Part shown: one piece after another, positions 9,514-22,581 of the stretch
Numbering within the stretch: position 1 is the stretch's first letter
Layout: each line of letters starts with the position of its first letter
Origin: Pocillopora verrucosa
Lineage: Eukaryota; Cnidaria; Anthozoa; Scleractinia; Pocilloporidae
Assembly: GCF_036669915.1 (NCBI RefSeq)
Contig: NC_089314.1
Coordinates: forward strand, 26,341,220-26,405,219
Direction: 5' to 3'
Length of the DNA stretch: 64,000 nt
Notes under the pieces: generated by a model
Databases searched by the model: none
Told to the model about the DNA's origin: nothing
The model's input: only the letters and a program-made list of their open reading frames with translations
Program-made: the position numbers and the translations under genes

Positions 9514-11874
9514 ATGAGTCATTCTGATGAAACTTCCAGGCCGTGTATCATTGTTCACGGAGGTGCTGGGGAAATCCAAATACAGCGCAGAACACCCTGT
9601 CTCTCTGCCGTGAAGGAAGCGGCCAGGATTGGATATCTAACGCTATTGGAGGTAAGTCGTCCGGAAAATTTATTAGCTATGCGCGCGACTGATTCTGTGG
9701 TATTGTTTGTTTTTTTAAATTGATTGGTGTTGATTATGTTGTTGCAGTAAACTTACAGAGTTGACAGTCCTATTAGGTAAGAGCCCTACGCTTAGGTGAG
9801 GAGGGGTGGGGACGAGGAAGTAGATGTAGGTGGACATATCATATATCCAGCATTCACTTATAATGAACAAATCTCAAATCTATGCGAGGTTTTTTTTTTT
9901 CTTTTTTTTTAGGGAAAAAGTGCACTGGATGCCGTGGAGGCAGCTACACAGAGTATGGAGGACGGTGGAGTTCTAAATGCAGGACAAGGATGTTACCTTA
10001 CAGAAGAAGGAACTGTTGAACTTGATGCCATGATCATGGATGGTCAAACCTTAAACACTGGTAAGTTTATTATGGTATTTTGCCTTTATTATAACTGAAG
10101 CAGAAGGAAAACAGTAGATGGCTGACAACGTTCCACTCTAAAGGGTGTATTAAGAGTCAAAATTTAAAATGAACCTCCATTTTTTATTATAAACCCCTTC
10201 TATCATAAAATGTTGGACTATTATAGAAAACGAGATGTAATATTGTGCAGGTGGGGGGGGGGGGGAGAGGATAAAAGTAAGGATATAAGAAAATAACAGT
10301 TGGTATGACCCTATTTCAGAACTTTTTGTTGTTGCTGTTATTGTTGATTGTAGTTACCTGTACGAATGTAGCAGTTATACAGTATCTGAAAATGGGCCAA
10401 GCAACCTCACTCTCTATTCCCTCTGGGAAATATATTTATTGCAATCTACTAATTGTTTACTCCATGTTTGGTTTCAAGGAGCAGTAGCATGTGTCAAGAA
10501 TATTGCAAATCCCATTTCTTTGGCACGCAAAGTAATGACAAACACATCTCATTGTATGCTGGCTGGGGAAGGAGCACTGAAATTTGCGAAAAAAATAGAT
10601 TTTCCTGTTTTGGAAGACCCTAGCTTATTGATTAGTTATCGTTCACGACAGTTATATGAAGATAAAAAGTCCAAGCATGAAAATCTCGGAGAATCTGCAA
10701 GTTCAAATAGCAAGGAGACAAATGTTCAAGATGACCCCAAGAAGAACACAGACATGCAACTTGAAGTTCATGATACAGTTGGTGCTGTTGCCATGGACAC
10801 TAATGGACATATTGCTGTTGGTGTCTCAACAGGTAATGAACCATACATGGGTGACTGTTCAAGTTTACCAGCAATTTATATATTAACTAAATATCATTTC
10901 ATAGTTGATTTTAATTTTTGTTTGGTGTGAGGAATCAGTTTTATATTGGCTTTCAATCTACACTTGTGTCATGATACAAACTAAGCCTAATTGAGTCAAC
11001 CCTTTGTACCCTAACATCATTATGCATATTCTCCATACTGTTCTCTATACATTGCTTAGGTTCTAACAGAGAGAATTTGTAAAACCATCAAGTGCTTTGT
11101 TAGTTGCTGATAATTTCCTTTATTCTTGTGACTTAAACCTTTTATTCAGGGGTGATGTTGTAAGAAGAAATTAGAACCTTGTCACTCCTAGGGGTTAAAG
11201 GGTTAAGATTGTGGAAATTGCTGTGGCCTTATGGTGAGAATGCTGGACTTTGAGTCAAAAGGTATAGGTGCAATACTAGGTGGGGTCATGGTGTTTTGTT
11301 CTTGGTTGCAACCCTCTGACTCTCTTCACCCAGCAGTATTAATAGGTGCTAAAGAACTGTCAAGAGAATCTAACAGAATGCTGGAGAGATGAGCTCCAGC
11401 CAGATGGGCAAACTGCTGACATAACCTTGCTTTAAGATAGGAGTGTTTCTCCTTCATTTTGAAATGTGCCTTTTTTTTTTTATACCAGGAGGCACTTCTA
11501 ATAAGATGTGTGGCAGAGTAGGAGACTCACCCCTGGTAGGGTCAGGTGCTTATGCTAATCAGCAAGCAGGTGCTGTATGTACTGGTCATGGAGAGTCTTT
11601 ACTTAAAGTGCTCTTATGTAGAGATGTTGTCTACAATGTAGAAAATGGAATGACACCACATGATGCTTGTAGAAAAGTGATTAATAAGATGGCTGAGCTG
11701 ACTGGAGGTCATGGGGGTGTCATTTGCTTGGACAAGTTTGGAAATATTGGACTGGAATTCAATACAAGAAAGATGGTGTGGGCATCTGTTACACATGAAG
11801 GTTTTCTGAAATATGGAATTGATCCCGGAAAAGAAATTATGAACCACGACACTCCAGTTAAGGAAATGGAATGA
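9514..11874 (+). CDS. ASRGL1: Isoaspartyl peptidase / L-asparaginase, complete, 4 exons, 341 aa
   Basis: N-terminal nucleophile hydrolase of the Ntn family that cleaves beta-aspartyl peptides and asparagine. Exons: 9514-9651, 9913-10060, 10479-10832, 11489-11874; phases sum to 1026 nt. The N-terminus has the family HGGAG motif at residues 15-19. The autocleavage site is HDTVGAVA, with the nucleophile Thr at about residue 195. The beta-subunit substrate-binding region shows [17 protein letters not shown] and TGHGE. A hydrophilic linker of about 40 residues (rich in K, E, S and N) precedes the cleavage site. An in-frame ATG 13 codons upstream (9475) is possible, but the 9514 start places HGGAG at the usual distance from the N-terminus. 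It shares its promoter region with the phosphatase gene. Confidence 0.92.
10998..11206 (-). repeat. Short interspersed repeat, subtype A, reverse
   Basis: Starts AACCCTTTGTACCCTAACAT and ends CACTCCTAGGGGTTAAAGGG plus TTAA. It is the reverse complement of the subtype A order, and lies in the last intron of the isoaspartyl peptidase gene. Confidence 0.75.
11213..11430 (+). mobile_element. tRNA-like SINE copy, decayed
   Basis: Shows the blocks ATGCTGGACTTTGAGTCAA, GGGTCATGGTGTTTTGTTCT, CTCTTCACCCAGCAGTATTA and ATGGGCAAACTGCTGACATA, in the same order as the better preserved copy at 58430. It lies immediately beside the subtype A repeat and in the same intron. Confidence 0.5.
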
Positions 11875-11886
11875 TTTGTATTGCCT

Positions 11887-11892
11887 AATAAA
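11887..11892 (+). terminator. Polyadenylation signal AATAAA of the isoaspartyl peptidase gene
   Basis: AATAAA begins 13 bases after the TGA stop codon, implying a very short 3' UTR. It is the first canonical signal after the stop. Confidence 0.6.
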
Positions 11893-14800
11893 TTGAAGTG
11901 AAATATTTATAAGTTATTATTAATTGTTTAAAAAAGAAATGTAGTTGATCTGTAAATGATTGGGTCTATGTATTCTAATCTCTGTGAACAAAGAGGTCAG
12001 TAAAGTTCTTTAACCCTCTAACTCACAGAGGTGATTAACATGAAACTTCTCCCTATGATATCCATACATTATTCAGCAAACAAATAATAAGAATATTTGA
12101 ACTTGTCAGGTAGATTAGTAGGATCTTGATCTAACATCAAGTTCTCAGAACTAATTTACAAGGAAATGTGAAGCAGCTGAGGGGAGAATTAACAATCAGA
12201 TGTTGGGAGTTAAAGGGTTAAGGTTGCATCATGGAAAACAGTGTTAAGCTCTCAGAAGACAACAAATGACAAGTAAATTGATATTTTTAATCATAAAATT
12301 ATCTGTATTGTCTTCATTTTAAAGGACATTTTTTAACTTTTAATCTTATTTAAAATATTAAATCTTTATTAATGGGTAACGAGGTGACCCTCATTATTGA
12401 CGTGACAGGAAGCTGCGGGAAGATTTGAGACGAGCAGAGGAGAGGTTTGTCGGGAGTATGGGATTAATCTAACCTCATCAGTGCTACACTCCTTTCCAGA
12501 CCTCTAGCCGGATGAAAACGTACGTACTTGTCATTAGGTCATGATTAGGTGACTTCCATGAAAAAGTTCTAATGTTAGACTATTTTTAAGATTGTTAGAA
12601 TTGTCTTGTAGCTGTTTTTTTTTCAAGAGGGCCGCAGATTTGTTAGCAATATTATTGCTGTTACTGTTACGCGTAGGCTTTTCAACTTTTTTTTATTTTT
12701 TATTTTTTTAGTTAGCTACTTGCGTGCAAAGAGATGCACGATCTATCTCTGTTGCGCGCGAGTGAGACATTTCCTCTCGGAAATCCTCACACGGCGAAGA
12801 AGCATATATTCATCGTTTTACCGCATTGCTGTTTACTGTGATTGGTTAATCCTTCTAATTTATCAGGTGACGAACATGTGAAGAGATTTACTGCGCGAGT
12901 TGTCCGCGTGATCAAAGTTCTAAAGTTCATAGCACCTGCAGGGGAAAAAACAAAATGCAAATATTTTCCTATCGAACATTCTTGTCGGCATGGTTTTCGC
13001 GGTTGGAGATTCTTCCGGTCTGAAAAGAAAAGAAAACATTAGGCAATAATACTGTGACCACACACACACACGCACACAAACTGAGTAATGTGCTTCAGTG
13101 CTATAGAATCCGTTCTCTGATGAAATTCGTGGAAATGTATACTGACCATACCCAAACATTTGCAGAATATGTTTCGCTTGTGAGTTCCATAAACATGTCT
13201 TGTTTCACAGTTAAAACATACCATTTCGTTTTTTCATATCTAGAAGACCTAGAAAGTTTACATCTATGACCTTTTGTTGCTCGCCCTCTGCCGGATATAA
13301 AGGTCAAATATCTGTTGACGGGGGTTGGAGTGAAAATCCGTCCGGATGTGACATACTGGGAGTTGCCGTTTCTGTTTACCATAAGTTCAAGTTTTTTTTT
13401 CCCTGCAGACGAAGATAACTATGTTTAGTTTTCATCCTCTTTGTTTTTCAATGTTTATGGTTGTCTTTTTCAAACGATCACAGAGAATATAGCCACAGGG
13501 TGTTGTACAGAGACTTTGGCTTCCGGTTTTTTCTGATCGACCGGACTAATATAGATGGCACCCTTAGATTTTAGAACTAACGCGGGATTGTTTAGAAAGA
13601 GAGCTTTGCCATGAACTAAGGTGTATAAAAGAACTGAATACAACTTAAGTAAAAGCAAATAGGGCATTGTACAACTGAGCACCCGATCTATACCGACCTA
13701 TGCCTACTGCCCCCCTTCCCAACTAAATAATTCAATATCCTCATTTTTCCGGAACATTTGTACAACTGACTCCTGCCCCCTGCGACATTTCGGCTATGGT
13801 AAACTGGTGTGTTTGCCAGTCTGGGATGGGGGGAGGGGGGCGGTTACTCACTCTTACAAGCTACGTAGTTATGTAGCTATGTGCCTTCTCAATATGTTTA
13901 GCTTGAGAGCCGTTTTAGTTTGAAAATGGAAATAGATATTGAACTTAACGGTTTTCAGGGAAACCATAACAGCTCATTCGTCCTTTCAAATCCAAAAGAA
14001 TACCAGTTACTGAATACATGATTCGACCAGAAATACCGGGTTTCCAAATCACCCAGAGGCGAAGCTTCACAACGATAGAAACAGAGTAATAGATCCACAA
14101 ATCGAGAGCAGCTAAACTTGTAATTTATTACAGCTCGTGCGGTGATTGGTCAGGGACCTTCAAGCTCCCCGACTCAAATTTATGGGTCGACTAAATTGAC
14201 GTCAAATCACGCCACTGGACCTCAATTTGTACTTTGGTCGTTCTGTTTGGGTAAATTGTATTTGTACTTAGGCAACGAGCAATTTGCAGCTCGTTTTTAA
14301 TTGGGAAATTATGCCCGTCGCAATGGTGCTCTCTTGTACAGTAATTGTTTCTGGCCTCTGAAATCTCAAATTTGTTTGTCAGTGGATTCTCAATTTTCAT
14401 TTTCAGTTTGTTTCAGACAGGCTCCTCCGTCCGTCTTCCGTTGTTACAGACCTTAGGACAATATCCCCAAGAATGGCGGAGAAAAGGTATATAGTGTGTA
14501 CGGTAAATTGCCTGAATTAATTCTAATTCCTTTCGTTTTCCCATGCCAAGATTGACCGGGGCTCCAGTGGAAATTTCCTTCCCGGCATAGTGGAGTTAAC
14601 TGGGGAAACCTGGCATAGCGAGCGAGTGTTTTTATCTTTGGAGAATGCGATACATTTAGACTAAAAAAGATATGCACTAGCATTATTTAACTTGCATTCT
14701 CTTTCTTAAACACTATTTGACCTCCTCTGCCAGAGTCTCCCTGTATTAGGGAAACTCTCTTGGATCACTCTCTCGGTTTCCGAATTGGCGTATCCCTCTG

Positions 14801-15264
14801 TTTCCTCTTGCCTGCTAATAACTAAAGAATATTGCGTGACTAACTGTCGAGTGCCGTCTTGTGTATATGGCAAATTATTATCTCCTTGAGGACTGCTTAC
14901 AGTGAATTTTTTTTTGTATGAAACGATAAAAATTCAATCCCATTTTTACAAAGACTTCACCATAGGATAGTATGCTACATTTTTAGGAAAAGTTCTTGGA
15001 AATAATGTGGAAAAAGAAAGAAAGCGACGAAAAGAGTTCACATATACAACGATTTTTCTCGTAAAATCTGGCAATGATTAACGTGCACAGCTACTATATG
15101 TCATTTCCTGTTCAATTTGATACACTCAAGTTATCGCGCACAAGTTTCTCCTTAAGCCGATCGCAAGGGCACTTTCCGATTTACATGACAGCTACAGCAT
15201 CCTAAAATTTACCAAAGAAAGCAAACGATCCGGACTTTTAGACGGCAAATTCAAACGGGTCGTG
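11893..15264. other. Intergenic region, one repeat, no supported gene
   Basis: Contains a subtype B repeat at 12010-12221, a short CA run at about 13060-13078 and several homopolymer runs. The open frames here are short, overlap each other on both strands and lack splice-consistent neighbours or recognisable motifs. The last few hundred bases should contain the promoter and 5' UTR of the ML-domain gene. I see nothing else. Confidence 0.5.
12010..12221 (+). repeat. Short interspersed repeat, subtype B, full length
   Basis: Runs from TTAACCCTCTAACTCACAGA to GGGAGTTAAAGGGTTAA. Internal subtype B blocks are CCATACATTATTCAGCAAAC and AGAACTAATTTACAAGG. Both termini are present. Confidence 0.8.
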
Positions 15265-18200
15265 ATGTTCTCAGAGATCGTTTGCCGAGAATGGAATTCT
15301 ATTCGTGTGAGGTTCTGGAGTATTGGTTACAAAAAGCGGCTTTCTCTTCTGATTCTTCTGCTCTTACTTCTGGGATGTTTTCTAGTCTGGTCTTCGCTTA
15401 TGGTGGATTTATCTGACCTGAAATTTACGCAAGAGAAAGACGATGGTGTTAATGACAGTAGCGTATGGGATAAATGGGTTATCGCAAACGGACTGCGAGC
15501 CATTGGAGACATCTACGATAGCTGTGGTGAGTTTTTTTTTAGACAGAATTTTCTGGTCAAAAGCAGTTTTTCAGTCAATAAATGTTGTTTGGAGAAGATA
15601 GATGAGACACTTTGGATCGCTCCTATTGAAAATCGAAATTCTCAGGCACAAAAGTTGGTTAAATCAATTTGCGGGCGTAAATTGTAGGAGCATTGATATA
15701 AAGCCATAAGTATGGAGGGAGGGATGAAATCTTGCTCTCTTATTTAACACTATAGGAGATATCTGTTGATAAGGTTTTAATTTACAGCAGGATACAGTTA
15801 GGAAACAAAGCATAAGAACCCCTATCTTTCTGATTATTTTTTCATCGTCTCCCGAAAACAGGAAAATGTGTTGACGTGTAAAAATTTACCTCTAGTGTGC
15901 CCCGTACCCACGCAATCTCTTACCGCGAACCAAATGTCAAGAAGCGGCCTCTGTTGAAGTTATTATAAGTTGCTCCTCCTAAGAATCGTAACTATTCTTA
16001 TCTTCTGTCTTTTTTATTGAAAGCGGAAGGAAAGATTATGACGTGGGTTTCTCCTTCAAAAAGTTAATAACCACGAAAGTGGGTTTGTAAGGTCATTATA
16101 AATAAACCTGAAAATCGAATTTTTAGCACAAAGGTCAATGTTAGGGTTCGAGATTACACTATCTCGTTGTCACGCAAAACGGCAGAAACCGGAAATTACA
16201 GTATAACGCCCAGTCGAATACTATTTATGGGGGAGGGGAGAGACAGGGCATTGGTGGACTTGGTTGGTGGTAGCCTGGGCAGCAGTTCTCTGGGTTCTCA
16301 ATGCAGAGAAGGATTTACTGGCTTTGGAAGATATGCAAAAGAACATCTTTATGTTAGCCACAGAAATGCAGAAATTAATATAACTGGGAGTAAAAAGAAA
16401 AGAGAGACATATATTTAAGTCATTCAACCCTTGCCGTCTGAAAATTGTGACACTTCTTCTCTTAAACGTCCATACTGAATTGGAGAAAGACTCTGCTGTA
16501 ATTGATATGTAGTGCTATTGTATTCAAACCAAATGCCACGTCAGCTGTGTTGTTTTGATTTGCAGATCACAATGAGGTGAGGAAAAAGATCGGAAAGATT
16601 ATCATTCATTATGACCCAACGGAGAGGAGAGTAATAGGAACAGCAGTTGCGAATTTTACAGCAAGTAAAGTGAAGTCTTTTACTAATACTTGTTTATCTG
16701 GGGTGAAATGAGTTGAAAACTTGTCTGAATCTACCTTTAAAAGATCTCATGTACAGGGTGTTATGGGTATTTTTACTGCTATTATAACAATAGCTATTAT
16801 CTATCTTTATATTGTGATCATTTTCACTATTTTACTGTTATTAATATTATTATTATGATTATCATTATTATTGATAAACCTACCCCCTTGTCTCTATGGG
16901 ACTGAAGGGCCTTAAATTCTGGTAACAAAATGATTCTCAAAGGTGAATTGCAATTTAAAAAATGAAGTAAAAAAAGCCTGAAAGAGAAAAAAAAGGAAAA
17001 AAATTCAGGCTTTTTACAGGATTTGAACAAATTCCTCCTTGATTAGGGGGTCATTAAAGCCACATGTTAGGTGCAAGACAAATTTTTACAAAGTTCTTTG
17101 TTCCTACAAAGGAGTGTGCTGACAGGTACTTGAAATCAATCTTATTTTGACCTGCAGATGATATACAACAAAAAAATCTATGTGTACAATTTCTTTCATT
17201 GCAATTGACCTGTGAGGATCATTTTCTCACTTGTATATCATCCTTAGGTTAAATTATTCTTAGCCCTTTAACTCCCAAGATCTTATTGTTAATTCTCCCC
17301 TCCAGCCTGTTACACATTTCCTTGTAAATTAGTTGTGAGAGCTTGTTATTTTTGTTCTTGTGTTTGTGGTTGTATAGCCAATGCAGCTTGATGTAGTCAA
17401 ATCCAACTATAGTTTTTCTTATTGTTCCCGCAGAAGTCAGCTTGAAAGGTGGTGTAGTGCATGTAGTGGCTCAATTTGAAGGCAGAACCCTGTATGATGT
17501 CAAACACAATGTCTGCAAAATAGAAGCTGCAACATTTGGTTGTCCAATGCATGAAGGTGAGTGAGTGCTTTATTCTCACCAGCAGTTAGGCTTTTGGGTA
17601 AATCTCAATGAACTCAGATCTCATTCCAGTTCATGCTTAGTGAATCACTTAAGCTCATTACAGCCTCTACTAATGTATTTTCTACAACAGCTTAAAGTGG
17701 AAGAGTTTAAATCAATCAGAGGAAATAAATCTTTAAAGATGACAAGTCTTTCCTGAAACCTCCGATTTCAGAAGGGAGGGTATTGAAGGGGAGGTTGAGA
17801 ACAAGTAGATTAGTCAGTGGTCAAATCTTGAAGGATAATAACTGTTCCAGCCTTTCTCATTCCTGATCTTTGTTTTTATTTGTTATTTCAGGTCAGGAAT
17901 TAAGTATTTATGAACCATTTAAACTACCAAGACACATTCCAAAGGTATATAAAATTCTCCTATTTTGCATTTTACAGGGCCACTACTCTTGACAAAGTCA
18001 TTTAACAAGTTTTATCAATAAAATTATAGGAAAAGAACAATGATTCCAATGGAATCAAAGGACAAAAGAATGCAAAGATTACTAGGAGTTTAGATTAAAT
18101 TCATCACTCCTCTCAAGTAATCATATTTGTCAGTTCTGTGTAAATAAGTCAGTAACAGTAGTAGCCTGTTACAGGCATTAGTAAAACAGAGTGAACTAGT

Positions 18201-18800
18201 AAAGGGCACAAGAGTACAAAAAAAATGAGAGTTGGGTGGCACCAGAACAGTAGTTACACAATAAGTTTCCAGAAAGTTTTCTATTGATAATGTTTGGACT
18301 CACTTTTAAACAGACAGGCTATCAAAATTGAGACTTTTATCATACAAGGGATGTGGTTTGGGTGTAACACCAAATTTTCAGAACTTACTAACAAGGAATA
18401 GAGAAAAGAAGAGCTAGCCTGCCTAGCTGGCATCAAGTGGCTTGTAGTGCTGGCATCAAGTGGCTTGTAGTGCTGGCATCAAGTGGCTTGTAGTGCTGGC
18501 ATCAAGTGGCTTGTAGTGCTGGCATCAGTTACTTTGCATTTTTCAGGCCATGAAGGTAAGTGCAAGTCAAGTGCAAGTGGGGGAGCACAAAAAAAGAACT
18601 AGCTCTTTGCACTTGCCTCAGGATGGAAAATAATCATAATATCTTTCCCCCTCTCAAGAGCTGTAGGTTCTAAAATCTTTGTGATTCAACTTGCTAATAA
18701 AGTTTCTCTTTTCTTTCAGGGTAACTACTTTGCAACTGCAAAGCTGATAAATGAGGATGGAATTTGCCTTGGCATGACAGAATCCAACATAAATCTATGA
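15265..18800 (+). CDS. ML-domain (NPC2/MD-2-like) lipid-binding protein with N-terminal membrane anchor, 205 aa, 5 exons
   Basis: Exons: 15265-15526, 16566-16664, 17434-17556, 17892-17944, 18720-18800; phases sum to 618 nt. The C-terminal half is an ML domain, the beta-sandwich fold that binds sterols and phospholipids in NPC2, MD-2 and GM2 activator. The cysteine pattern fits: C87, C148 and C157 in VCKIEAATFGCP, C195 in DGICLG. The linker FKLPRHIPKGNYFATAKL also matches the family. Residues 26-47 form a leucine-rich hydrophobic stretch after basic KKR, so the protein looks like a type II signal-anchor protein rather than a secreted one with a cleaved signal peptide. NDSS and NFTA are possible N-glycosylation sites on the lumenal or outer side. 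The ATG at 15265 is the first in the open frame. Ligand unknown. Confidence 0.8.
17263..17350 (-). repeat. Short interspersed repeat, subtype B, fragment
   Basis: Only one end is present, in reverse: TAGCCCTTTAACTCCCAAGA, then GTTAATTCTCCCC and TTTCCTTGTAAATTAGTTGT. It lies about 80 bp upstream of an ML gene exon. Confidence 0.6.
18427..18527. repeat. 23-bp minisatellite, four copies plus a partial
   Basis: Near-perfect units starting CTGGCATCAAGTGGCTTGTA begin at 18427, 18450, 18473 and 18496, with a partial at 18519. The array lies in the last intron of the ML gene, about 190 bp from the acceptor. Confidence 0.95.
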
Positions 18801-19187
18801 GATAAATTTAGTGTACAAATATAGAAAAATGAGGTTAAGTGTATCACTTAACAGCAGCTTGAGTTAGCTTCCACACAAACAGTATGAAAATGCACTTGTA
18901 TTTCTAAACAAATTACAATTTGCTCATGGAATTATGTTAAGTGCATTAAATTTAATAAATTATCTTAGAACATATTTATCAACAATTTCAAATTAAGTGA
19001 TGTCTGCACCCCAAGTATTATCCAATTAATATGCATTAAAAATGTCTGATTATTCAAAGACAAGAAATCACCTTTGAACAAAGGCCCATAGAGTCATTAC
19101 CAATTCTTATCAATTATTTCTCATTACATCTCAATACAATATGAGATAATACTGTCCAATGTACTGATAGCTTTGATTAGTACAGTA

Positions 19188-19460
19188 GATGAAACTTATT
19201 TGTCTCACGATGGAGTCACTTTGGATGTTGATTGCAATGTGTTGACTGTAACACTGCTAGTCTTCATCAGGCGGTGAGGTTGATTGTTTATGTGTTGTTA
19301 TTTGTAGCACATTAGTTTGCTGCTGTTAAACCAACGTGCTACAAATAGTGAGACAAACAATCAACCTCATCGCCTGATGAAGACTATCAGTGTTGCAGTT
19401 GAAATGTCGTGATCAACATCCTTGGTGACTCCATCGTGACATGAATGAATAGAGTTCATC
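19188..19460. repeat. Fold-back (MITE-like) hairpin element, about 273 bp
   Basis: GATGAAACTTATTTGTCTCA at the left end pairs imperfectly with the right end ...TAGAGTTCATC. AGTCTTCATCAGGCGGTGAG pairs with CTCATCGCCTGATGAAGACT, and TATTTGTAGCAC with GTGCTACAAATA near the centre. The entire block therefore folds on itself. It is non-coding. Confidence 0.8.
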
Positions 19461-20711
19461 TCCTATCTTACGCCACAATGAACAATAACCACACATTTTA
19501 TTACATTTGATTAGCATGTTAACAAAAGACAAAAGTATAATTGAAGATCATGGAAAAGACAAAATTTGATGTGGATCAATTGGATTAATTTTCTTTTTGT
19601 TTCACTTCATCATCATTCATTATTAACAAAATGTTTCTTACAGTCTTCCAGATGAAAAGGGAAAACAAATTTTGATAGTCGAAAGATACCTTTAATTTTG
19701 TTTTAAAATTACATTAATATTTATTTTCAGAAGCTGCTTTTTTTATGTAAGTGCTTTGTCTGAAAAATAAACAGCAGAGTAAAATATTCCTCTTAAATTT
19801 AGATTTATTACTTGTCTATTATAAAATTGCTCGGTGAAATAAAATTGTTTTAACATCTTTTTCAAGGATATTTCTTGCAGAGAACTTTAACTCACTTTTA
19901 CAGGTCCACCTCAATGTAATTTAGTCCACAAACCATAATTGTCATCCACAAGTACTTGTTTTCACACCTTGAACAAATCAACCCTGCAAAAATTCCCCTT
20001 AAATTTGCAACAGTGTTACAATGGACAGCACCATTTAAAATCTTGTTCAACAACACAACCTCTTGCCTGTGATTTGACAAAGTTTGAGGAGTTCCACATA
20101 ATTTTGGAGAGCGACTACTCAGTATTTTCTTGGTGAAAATTATAGGTGCTTTATTTGATTATCACAGATACAAGGCTGGGGAGAAAGAGAAATTCCTACT
20201 AAAGAGTGAGCGAGGGTTCTAAGGAAGGAGTAAGGAGGTGTTAGGAGATAGAAATTCTTGCACTTCCCAAAACCCCACCATCAACACTAAAATCAAGTCA
20301 AACATGGCCAGTGGAGTAAACAATTGCAAGCCCTAATATGAAGCCTGCACTGCAGGCTGACTCTGAAGTTTAACTTTTTCCATTGCTCAAACCCCAATGG
20401 TGAGAAAACAGAAACTTGTGGAATAAACACAATGAAACTGAGAACAAATCTGGTAGGAAGTTTGGTGGAAAGCTAACACTCACAACAACTAGAATAAAAC
20501 TCCTGTGCCCTCACCCCCCAAGTCAAAAGCCCCCCTGAATAAAAAAACCCATCCCACCCCCTTGGCATTAATGTTGATGAAAGGAACAGTGGAAATTTTT
20601 GTCTAAAAATACTTTAATTGATGTGTTTCTGACAATTAATGAATATGGCACTAGGTATGTAAAGAGTCAGAGTGCATAATTAGAAACATAATAGCCAATG
20701 AGTTACACCTT

Positions 20712-20900
20712 TAAACCCTAAGTGACCAGCATCTAATTTCTCCTTACAGTATCATCCCTGAATCATCTATTAAGATCATGAGTAACGCAAATGATTGCCA
20801 ATATAACCTTTGATTGTTAAACAAATTCTCCTTTTGAACAAAGGAAATGTGTAGAGAAGAGTAAGGAGATCATGGATACTGATGTAAGAGTGTAAAGGGT
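20712..20900 (+). repeat. Short interspersed repeat, subtype A
   Basis: Runs from TTAAACCCTAAGTGACCAGC to GATGTAAGAGTGTAAAGGGT, with internal TCTAATTTCTCCTTACAGTA and TTGATTGTTAAACAAATTCT. Confidence 0.7.
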
Positions 20901-22370
20901 TTATGACTGACTACAAAATATTACACTTTTATTGACACCATCACAGAGGATGTTGCAGTCCTTGGGTAATTGGCATGTTCAGAATATGTAAAGATCTCTG
21001 TTCTAAAATAGGAATGCTTTAGTTTCAGTATGTCACAGAATTTGGAAATGAAATAGTTACCATGACATTAAAAACTATAATAATAATTATCTTGAATACT
21101 ACATGTACCTCAGCACTACTGGCAGTTCAAATCTAAATACAAATATGGAACACATTATCTTATTGGCAGAAAGCCAATCATGTTACCAACAAGGGCAAAC
21201 TATTTGTTATTTCCATTTTACAATTAATTAACTCAAGCATAAAATCACATCTAAGAGAAAGCTTGAAAAATACTTCAATACTACATTTTATCCCAAGATA
21301 GTACAGAGTAAGTCAGCTGAAAATTAATTTTCACAATTACTATTTTAGTGTTCTTTTAAAAAATCAGTTACAGGTAAATACTAGTAATCATTCTACAAGA
21401 CAATATGTCAATATGTTAATAGGGGCAAATGATACAACAAATCTCCCCATGCCCACAGAAAATTTAAGATACATTTGTTATAATTTCATTCAAAAATCCT
21501 CTATTATCAACTAATTGCAGCAAAAAAGCCTACAATGCACTAACCACCTTTCCATCCAAAGGGTCCACTGTTCTTAAAAATATCTTCATCAATAATGAAA
21601 GAAACCAAACTATTCCTCAGATAAATGATACATTTTGAATCATCAATAATTTCAAAGAAAAAACCCTAAAACCTACAATCTACATTATTAATCACTTACA
21701 ACTAAATGAAGCTACCAGCACAGCAACACGATAAAAATATCATCTCAATATATTCCTATAACTTCAGAAAACTGTGGAAATCATTAAGGAGAAATACCTC
21801 CAATTGATCACTCTCAGAAAAGACACCACTTCACAGTACCACAGCTTAATACAGAAAAATTCCAAGAGTAATTATTGATGTTCTCAAATAGCCATTTTTG
21901 TACTTGTTCCAGATTACACTTTAGAACTTAATGAGAGTGAGTTAGCCTAAGTTTAGCAATTCGCATTATCTTTGGATACAACAGTACTAAAAAACAGTCA
22001 ATGTTATTAATATTTCTATAGCCTTTAAAAAATACTGCAGTTTCACTAGCTCAAAGTGGACCCAGTAATTAAAAATTTGAGCAAGGATTTATACTTCCCC
22101 AAAGACTGATGAATACAATAGCAATAAAATTAATCAAGCTCAAGGTAATATTCTTGAAGCCAACAAGAACTACAGCAGAACACTGATTTAGTCTAAAGGA
22201 CATAAAAAAAACATACCACTCTCATGAAGCTCAATGAAGACAACATCTTTTTTCACACAAAATCAAATTTACTTAAAGGTAACAGCTGAAAATGGCATGT
22301 TTTTCCAATTGTTAAATAAACCATATAAAACTAAAAGATAAACAGCTATAGTTTAAAAGTTATTACTATC

Positions 22371-22581
22371 TTAACCCTTTCACACCCAATATGTCAATAA
22401 AAATTCTCCTCACTATCTGCCATACATTTCTCATTAAGTTTGTTCTGAGAATTTAGTGTTGGATCAAATGATAATCCCCTACTTGATATTTTTATATTTT
22501 CTCATCACTTGGCTGCTTGATATTGTGCTGATACTGTAAGGAGAAATAAAGTCTTGGTCTCTCCTGGGAGTGAAAGGGTTG
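22371..22581 (-). repeat. Short interspersed repeat, subtype C, reverse, full length
   Basis: Both ends are present: TTAACCCTTTCACACCCAAT and GGGAGTGAAAGGGTTGA. The interior has ATAATCCCCTACTTGATATT and CTCATCACTTGGCTGCTTGA, the reverse of the subtype C order. Confidence 0.8.

Noticed and set aside
13054-13382. Overlapping ORFs on both strands around the CA repeat
   Set aside because: All are short, conflicting and motif-free; the CA run keeps several frames open by chance.
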